Positions 12,314 to 15,914 of a stretch of DNA of 15,914 nt are shown one piece after another (position 1 is the stretch's first letter; every line of letters begins with the position of its first letter). The notes beneath the pieces were generated by a model. That model was given only the letters and a program-made list of their open reading frames with translations, had not been told where the DNA came from and made no database searches. This DNA is from Methanobacteriota archaeon. GTDB taxonomy: Archaea; Thermoplasmatota; Poseidoniia; Poseidoniales; Poseidoniaceae. Position numbers and translations under genes: made by a program. The stretch covers positions 53,108 to 69,021 of the forward strand of contig PCBQ01000024.1 of assembly GCA_002731395.1 (NCBI GenBank), written 5' to 3'.

Positions 12314-14512
12314 TCATCGGTTGACGAGCGGCAGGAAGGCGTTGGCCGCCTTTTCACAGGCGTTGGCCACGTCGTCCATCCGCTGCAACACGCGGTACAT
12401 GTGCACCGCGGCGAGCGGGTCGCCGCCGCCTTCGCTGAACACGTGGGCCGCTGCCTTGGCTTCAATCAAATCCGCCTCGTGCTCGAGGAGGTTGACCTTT
12501 CGAATCAGCTCGCGAACGTCGTTGGCTCCCTTCCTGGTCTCGCCAGACATCCCGTAGTCGCGCAAGGCACGCACGGTTTCTTCGTAGGCGCCGACACAGG
12601 CACGAACCGCTTGGGCCATCTCCTGCAGGTTCTCCTTTGCAGTCTGGTCATCGAACAGCGGTCGGAATGACAACTGTTCGGCCACGTTTTCGGCGTAATC
12701 CGCAATGCGATCCTGTCGTGTGATCATGTGGAGCTTCTCTTCGGTGCTCGCAATGAGGCGGATGCTCGGTGTCGAAAGCGCTTCACGCAAGGTCGCCTTG
12801 AGTTGGTCGGCCTTGTGTTCTGCTTCGCTGGTCGCCTTGACGGCCTCGTCGAGTTTCTCGTCACCCTCGATGGCGAGGTCAACGGCCTCGAGCATGCGGT
12901 CCACGGTCGTGGTCACGGCCGTAGCGTGCTCGCGGAAGATTTCCAAGGGCGTCACGGCGGCGCCGTCCCCACCGATGTCGGCGAGCGCTTCCTCGACGTG
13001 AATTTCGTTGTCCTTGGTCCGCCACATGACCGTGGCAACACCGACGAAGGCCAGCGTGACGAGCACGACCATGGTGAGGAAATCGCCTCCAGACAGCACC
13101 AGCAGGACCACCGATCCGAAGGCTGCAGCAGGCAGGGAGGCGACCCATGAAGCCGCGATCTTCCCAAAGACGCGGAAGTCCACCGCCTTTGCACCGCCTG
13201 CGAGGCCAACACCCACAACGGCACCCACGAGGGTGTGTGTGGTCGAAACGGGGACGGCAAGGAAGGGCATGGAGAAGGCCAGGATGGTTGTAGCAGCACC
13301 AAATTCAGCCGCGAATCCACGGGTTGGCGTAATGTCGGTGATTTTGCTACCAATGGTCTCCATCACGCGCCATCCCCACGTGATGACACCGATGGCGATG
13401 CCGGCGCTGCCGATGAGGATGAGCCAGAGCGGGATGTCGGCTTTTGCCGCCAGCATCCCGGTTTCGCTGGAGAGCACTTGGTACACCGCGGCCATGGGGC
13501 CGATGGCGTTGGAACGGTCGTTGGCACCGTGGGCAAAGGCCACGTACGCTGCAGTGATGATTTGCAACCAAACGAAAATCCGCTCAACGCCCTTGAAACC
13601 GCGCGTTTCTGCCTCCAAGTCGACCTTGCGAAGCACGAGGTGAAGGATGACGGATGCGAGGATTCCAATCGCGAGGGCGAACAAGAGGGCGTTGATCGGG
13701 AACCAAGCGCCCTGATGGACCGCGTCCACGCACTCGGGGTACACCACGACATCGACGTCTTCGGGACAGTAGTGTGTGAACGGGTTGAACGATCCGCCTT
13801 CCTTAACCGGCAACCAATCGTACTTGGACGTGATGATGCCTAAGGTCTCTAGCCGGCCAAAGAAGCCCTTCAGCGCCTTGAACAGGAGCGCGAGCCCCAA
13901 CACGAAGAAGGTGGGTAGTGCCAGGATAGGGGCGAGTGTTTTCGCCCGTTGTGTGGGATTCTCCGCGTCCAAAATCGTCGCTCTGACGAAGGCAAAGGAC
14001 AGGAAAGCGATGATGCCACCGATCAACGGTGAAGCCACCCACGACATCACCACCTTACGAACAACGCTCCAATCGATGAGTTCCTCCCCGAATTGCACCT
14101 CGAGAATGAGGCCAACACCGATGATGCCGCCAATGATGGAGTGGGTGGTCGAGACGGGCAAACCCATGCGCGTGGCGACCGTCAACCAGACCGCAGCAGC
14201 CATCATGGCAGCTACGAAACCGAGGGCAAGGGATTGCGACAAATCGTAGAACTTGTCCGGATCGGACATCTCGAGTTCGAAATTGACCGTCAAGATGCCT
14301 TTTCGGACGGTTTCCGTCACCGCGTCGCCGGCAAAGAACGCGCCTGCGAACTCAAACACGGCCGCGATGATGACCGCTTGTTTCAGGGTCAGCGCTCGTG
14401 AACCGACGCTGGTTCCCATGGCGTTCGCCACGTCGTTCGCACCGATGTTCCAGGCCATGTAGGCGCAGACCGCGAGCGCGACAATCAGCAACAGGGTGGT
14501 GGCAGGCTCCAT
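12314..14512 (-). CDS. pit: Pit-type phosphate transporter fused to a PhoU-like (DUF47) domain
   Basis: A 732-residue protein. Residues 1-~497 are a PiT/SLC20 permease with the duplicated signature: GANDVANAMGTSVGSRALT (24-42) and GANDRSNAIGPMAAV (329-343), plus the paired STTHS (121-125) and STTHT (423-427) motifs. An extracytoplasmic loop (~232-268) holds Cys249 and Cys261, possibly a disulfide. Residues ~520-732 are a cytosolic helical domain of the PhoU-like DUF47 family (AIEGDEKLDEAVKATSEAEHKAD; TRQDRIADYAENVAEQL). In many prokaryotes the DUF47 protein is a separate gene next to pit; here it is fused, giving a fixed 1:1 ratio. The protein should import phosphate, probably with H+ or Na+, with the C-terminal domain gating or sensing. 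GGAG lies 5 nt before the ATG. The promoter contains a 9-bp inverted repeat and tandem TATA-like repeats. The upstream gene is an AbrB+PhoU regulator. Confidence 0.93.
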   Translation of the reverse strand: MEPATTLLLIVALAVCAYMAWNIGANDVANAMGTSVGSRALTLKQAVIIAAVFEFAGAFFAGDAVTETVRKGILTVNFELEMSDPDKFYDLSQSLALGFVAAMMAAAVWLTVATRMGLPVSTTHSIIGGIIGVGLILEVQFGEELIDWSVVRKVVMSWVASPLIGGIIAFLSFAFVRATILDAENPTQRAKTLAPILALPTFFVLGLALLFKALKGFFGRLETLGIITSKYDWLPVKEGGSFNPFTHYCPEDVDVVVYPECVDAVHQGAWFPINALLFALAIGILASVILHLVLRKVDLEAETRGFKGVERIFVWLQIITAAYVAFAHGANDRSNAIGPMAAVYQVLSSETGMLAAKADIPLWLILIGSAGIAIGVITWGWRVMETIGSKITDITPTRGFAAEFGAATTILAFSMPFLAVPVSTTHTLVGAVVGVGLAGGAKAVDFRVFGKIAASWVASLPAAAFGSVVLLVLSGGDFLTMVVLVTLAFVGVATVMWRTKDNEIHVEEALADIGGDGAAVTPLEIFREHATAVTTTVDRMLEAVDLAIEGDEKLDEAVKATSEAEHKADQLKATLREALSTPSIRLIASTEEKLHMITRQDRIADYAENVAEQLSFRPLFDDQTAKENLQEMAQAVRACVGAYEETVRALRDYGMSGETRKGANDVRELIRKVNLLEHEADLIEAKAAAHVFSEGGGDPLAAVHMYRVLQRMDDVANACEKAANAFLPLVNR

Positions 14513-14521
14513 GTTCTCCGG

Positions 14522-14543
14522 AGAAGGAATGGGTATTCCTTCT
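14522..14543. promoter_or_regulatory. Perfect 9-bp inverted repeat at the pit promoter, candidate operator
   Basis: AGAAGGAAT (14522-14530) and ATTCCTTCT (14535-14543) are perfect reverse complements separated by GGGT. The repeat lies between the TATA-like elements (14551-14568) and the pit start codon (14512), about where transcription should begin, so a protein bound here would repress pit. Alternatively it folds as a hairpin in the 5' leader. The symmetry is seen directly; the role is inferred. Confidence 0.55.
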
Positions 14544-14550
14544 AAACCAA

Positions 14551-14568
14551 TATAGACTATATAGACTA
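14551..14568 (-). promoter_or_regulatory. Tandem 9-mer repeat containing the pit TATA box
   Basis: TATAGACTA occurs twice head-to-tail on the plus strand (14551-14559, 14560-14568). Read on the minus strand, toward pit, it gives TAGTCTATA twice, and the junction forms the 8-bp palindrome CTATATAG (14557-14564). The TATA-like core is ~40 nt before the pit ATG, which allows a leader of ~10-15 nt. Repeating the element could give two TATA boxes or two regulator half-sites. Confidence 0.55.
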
Positions 14569-14582
14569 TGGTTTTTGGGGGC

Positions 14583-15668
14583 TCATAATGTTTCGGAGCG
14601 AGAAGCGTCGATGCCGACCAACGCGCCCATCACCATGTTGATTTGGGTCTCTGAGAGGTCGATGGTGTAGGCACAGAGGCGGCGTATCTTTTCCGTAAAG
14701 CGAAACAGGATGACGCTGTTGTTCTGGTTTCCTTTGCCGTGCTCAATGATGCCTTCTTCAAACGCTTCCAAGGCCTCAATCGACTGCTCAAGCTCCCGTT
14801 TTGCGTCGATGACGTGATTGACGTCCTTGACGTAGATGTTCCTGATGACCGTGCGAAGGGAACCAAGCCAGACGTCCAAATGCCGACGGGGTTCGGAAAT
14901 CAACGCTGGATTCAGCCCTTCTCGATGGTTCAGTACGATGTTGGCAAAGGACCTCGCGTGGTCACCCATGCGCTCGAGCGCCCTCGCCATGGCGAGGTGT
15001 TCCACGGCTTGAAGTCGCGTCACGCCAAGGGTGCGTTCGATGTTCGGAGATTCCAAGGCCATGGCCACTTGTCGATCGATGAGCAAGCGACGAGCATCGA
15101 TTTGCCGCTCTCGCTCCTCAAGGTCGTCAAGGGGCTCCTCGATGCCGTCGTTGAGGTAGGTCGCAGCATCTTCCACGATCGACGTCACCAGGAGATACAT
15201 GCGGTTCAGCGACACTTGAAGCGAGAGTTCACTTGGTTTCAGCAGGGAGAGGATGTCCATCCCGTCCTCGCTGTCCTCGCCGACCTCCATGCCACGCGTG
15301 TCTCGGAGGAAGGATCGAATGATTCGCCGCTCCTGTGGCCCCATGCCCTTGCGCTTCCTGACAGAAATCGCGTCCGCTCCTGAAACGTACAACCCAATGA
15401 GGAAGTCGTACAAGGCGTGGCCTGGAAGATGGTCCAAATCGACCACGGCAGATCTGCGCACAGGTTTGACTTCCGTGGGCGTGATCCGCAGTTCCCCCGT
15501 TGGGAGGGGTTGCACACCGACCACCGTGCCTCGTTCAAGTCCATGGTCACGAATCCAAGGCTTCGGCAGAGATACGATGAACGTCGAGCCTCCGGTCACC
15601 TGGAGCTTTCGGTACTCAATGGGTACGACGTCGTTGGTTGGCAGCACGTCGTTTTGAGCCGTCGTCAT
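14583..15668 (-). CDS. AbrB-domain plus PhoU-domain phosphate regulator
   Basis: A 361-residue protein from the ATG at 15668; the frame extends upstream to 15878 but that part crosses the promoter and the divergent hydrolase gene, so it is rejected. Residues ~18-64 (YRKLQVTGGSTFIVSLPKPW, then LERGTVVGVQPLPTGELRITP) are a SpoVT/AbrB-type DNA-binding swapped-hairpin. The rest is a helical PhoU-like region: helices around 150-250 including the PhoU-type ERMGDHARSFANIVL, and a second bundle ~265-355 (RELEQSIEALEAFEEGI). This is the archaeal form of PhoU-linked regulator, where AbrB supplies DNA binding. It lies immediately upstream of pit in the same direction and its promoter shares CTATA half-sites with the pit promoter, so it probably regulates phosphate uptake and itself. 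With a TATA element centred ~23 nt before the ATG and no Shine-Dalgarno, the mRNA is likely leaderless. Confidence 0.9.
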   Translation of the reverse strand: MTTAQNDVLPTNDVVPIEYRKLQVTGGSTFIVSLPKPWIRDHGLERGTVVGVQPLPTGELRITPTEVKPVRRSAVVDLDHLPGHALYDFLIGLYVSGADAISVRKRKGMGPQERRIIRSFLRDTRGMEVGEDSEDGMDILSLLKPSELSLQVSLNRMYLLVTSIVEDAATYLNDGIEEPLDDLEERERQIDARRLLIDRQVAMALESPNIERTLGVTRLQAVEHLAMARALERMGDHARSFANIVLNHREGLNPALISEPRRHLDVWLGSLRTVIRNIYVKDVNHVIDAKRELEQSIEALEAFEEGIIEHGKGNQNNSVILFRFTEKIRRLCAYTIDLSETQINMVMGALVGIDASRSETL

Positions 15669-15678
15669 GGCTCTAAGA

Positions 15679-15694
15679 ATATAGTTCTCTATAT
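15679..15694. promoter_or_regulatory. Inverted repeat over the divergent regulator/hydrolase promoter
   Basis: ATATAG (15679-15684) and CTATAT (15689-15694) are perfect inverted arms around TTCT. The distal arm, read on the minus strand, is centred ~23 nt before the AbrB/PhoU ATG and is the likely TATA box. The element also lies 55-70 nt before the divergent hydrolase start. The arms resemble the half-sites in the pit promoter, consistent with autoregulation. AT-rich TATA sequences can look symmetric by chance. Confidence 0.5.
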
Positions 15695-15749
15695 CATCGT
15701 TCCTTCCGTCGACTGCCAACCTCAAAACAGGTCGCCTTCTCTTCCTTTC

Positions 15750-15914
15750 ATGCGCGCGACCTTCGCCCACGGCCTTTGGAGCAGCCCCGACAGCGGCAAG
15801 GCCGAATGGCTGCGCTCGCACGGCTGGGAGGTCCACGCGCTCGACATGCGCAAGCACGGCTGGGATCAAGCGAGTCAAACGCGCGTCGTGCTCGAGGCCA
15901 TCGACGAGATGGGG
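15750..15914 (+). CDS. Alpha/beta hydrolase-like protein, partial (3' end outside window)
   Basis: The ATG at 15750 opens a frame that continues past the right edge: 55 codons visible. The start FAHGLWSSPDSGKAEWL followed by HGWEVHALDMRKHGW is the first beta-strand, the HG oxyanion loop and the second strand/helix of an alpha/beta hydrolase, closest in pattern to YqiA/YcfP-like esterases, which also begin with HG.xSSP.SGKA. The catalytic Ser, Asp and His lie outside the window, so activity cannot be judged. No Shine-Dalgarno is visible upstream (pyrimidine-rich CTTCCTTTC). It is divergent from the AbrB/PhoU regulator with an 81-bp shared promoter region. Confidence 0.75.
   Translation, partial: MRATFAHGLWSSPDSGKAEWLRSHGWEVHALDMRKHGWDQASQTRVVLEAIDEMG

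Noticed and set aside
11032..12324. Long plus-strand open frame of 430 codons
   Set aside because: It is antisense to taw1, whose six cysteines have the exact family spacing; the opposite frame mirrors its codon bias and has no domain.
14570..14585. T-run (GTTTTTGGGG) as a terminator of the AbrB/PhoU gene
   Set aside because: The T-run is on the plus strand, while the gene is transcribed on the minus strand, where it reads CCCCAAAAAC; there is no stem before it.
15669..15878. Upstream extension of the AbrB/PhoU gene by 70 residues
   Set aside because: It would cover the TATA-like promoter and overlap the divergent hydrolase start, and the added residues do not resemble the family. The ATG at 15668 starts just before the AbrB domain.

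Overview
The window looks like GC-rich chromosomal DNA from an archaeon, most likely a planktonic euryarchaeote of the Marine Group II / Poseidoniales type. The archaeal call rests on a Taw1/TYW1-type radical SAM enzyme (wyosine-tRNA synthesis), TATA-type promoter elements 20-30 nt from start codons, an AbrB+PhoU regulator, and membrane-tethered winged-helix regulators. The exact clade is inference. Genes are tightly packed: no gap exceeds about 205 bp, and I see no rRNA, tRNA, CRISPR array or insertion sequence.

Left part (1-1741, minus strand): three winged-helix regulators in a row. They are a partial ArsR-like protein running off the left edge, a membrane-anchored protein with two winged-helix units, and an HxlR-family regulator with a palindrome just upstream of its likely start. 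Divergent from them (1742-5029, plus strand) are a GT-B glycosyltransferase and a fused 3-hydroxyacyl-CoA dehydrogenase/enoyl-CoA hydratase with both active sites intact, a core step of fatty acid or C4 acyl-CoA metabolism.

Centre (5030-7490, minus strand): the most unusual region. It is a four-gene operon in which every junction is a 4-nt ATGA stop/start overlap: a short E1/ThiF-like adenylyltransferase, a JAMM (JAB1/MPN) metalloprotease, a 78-aa helical protein and a 333-aa protein of unknown family. The operon starts at a TATA box with a 10-bp palindrome beside it. E1 plus JAMM is the signature of ubiquitin-like conjugation or sulfur-carrier systems, but no ubiquitin-like protein with a Gly-Gly tail is encoded here. 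The two unknown proteins may be new partners.

Right part (7559-15668, minus strand): a ChrA-type chromate/anion transporter; a lipoprotein domain fused to an AmpG/PAT-type MFS transporter; a short remnant of a plus-strand gene; Taw1; a Pit phosphate transporter fused to a C-terminal PhoU-like (DUF47) domain; and an AbrB+PhoU regulator. The last two form a phosphate module whose promoters carry inverted and direct repeats with shared CTATA half-sites, suggesting the regulator controls both. At the right edge a partial alpha/beta hydrolase starts on the plus strand, divergent from the regulator.
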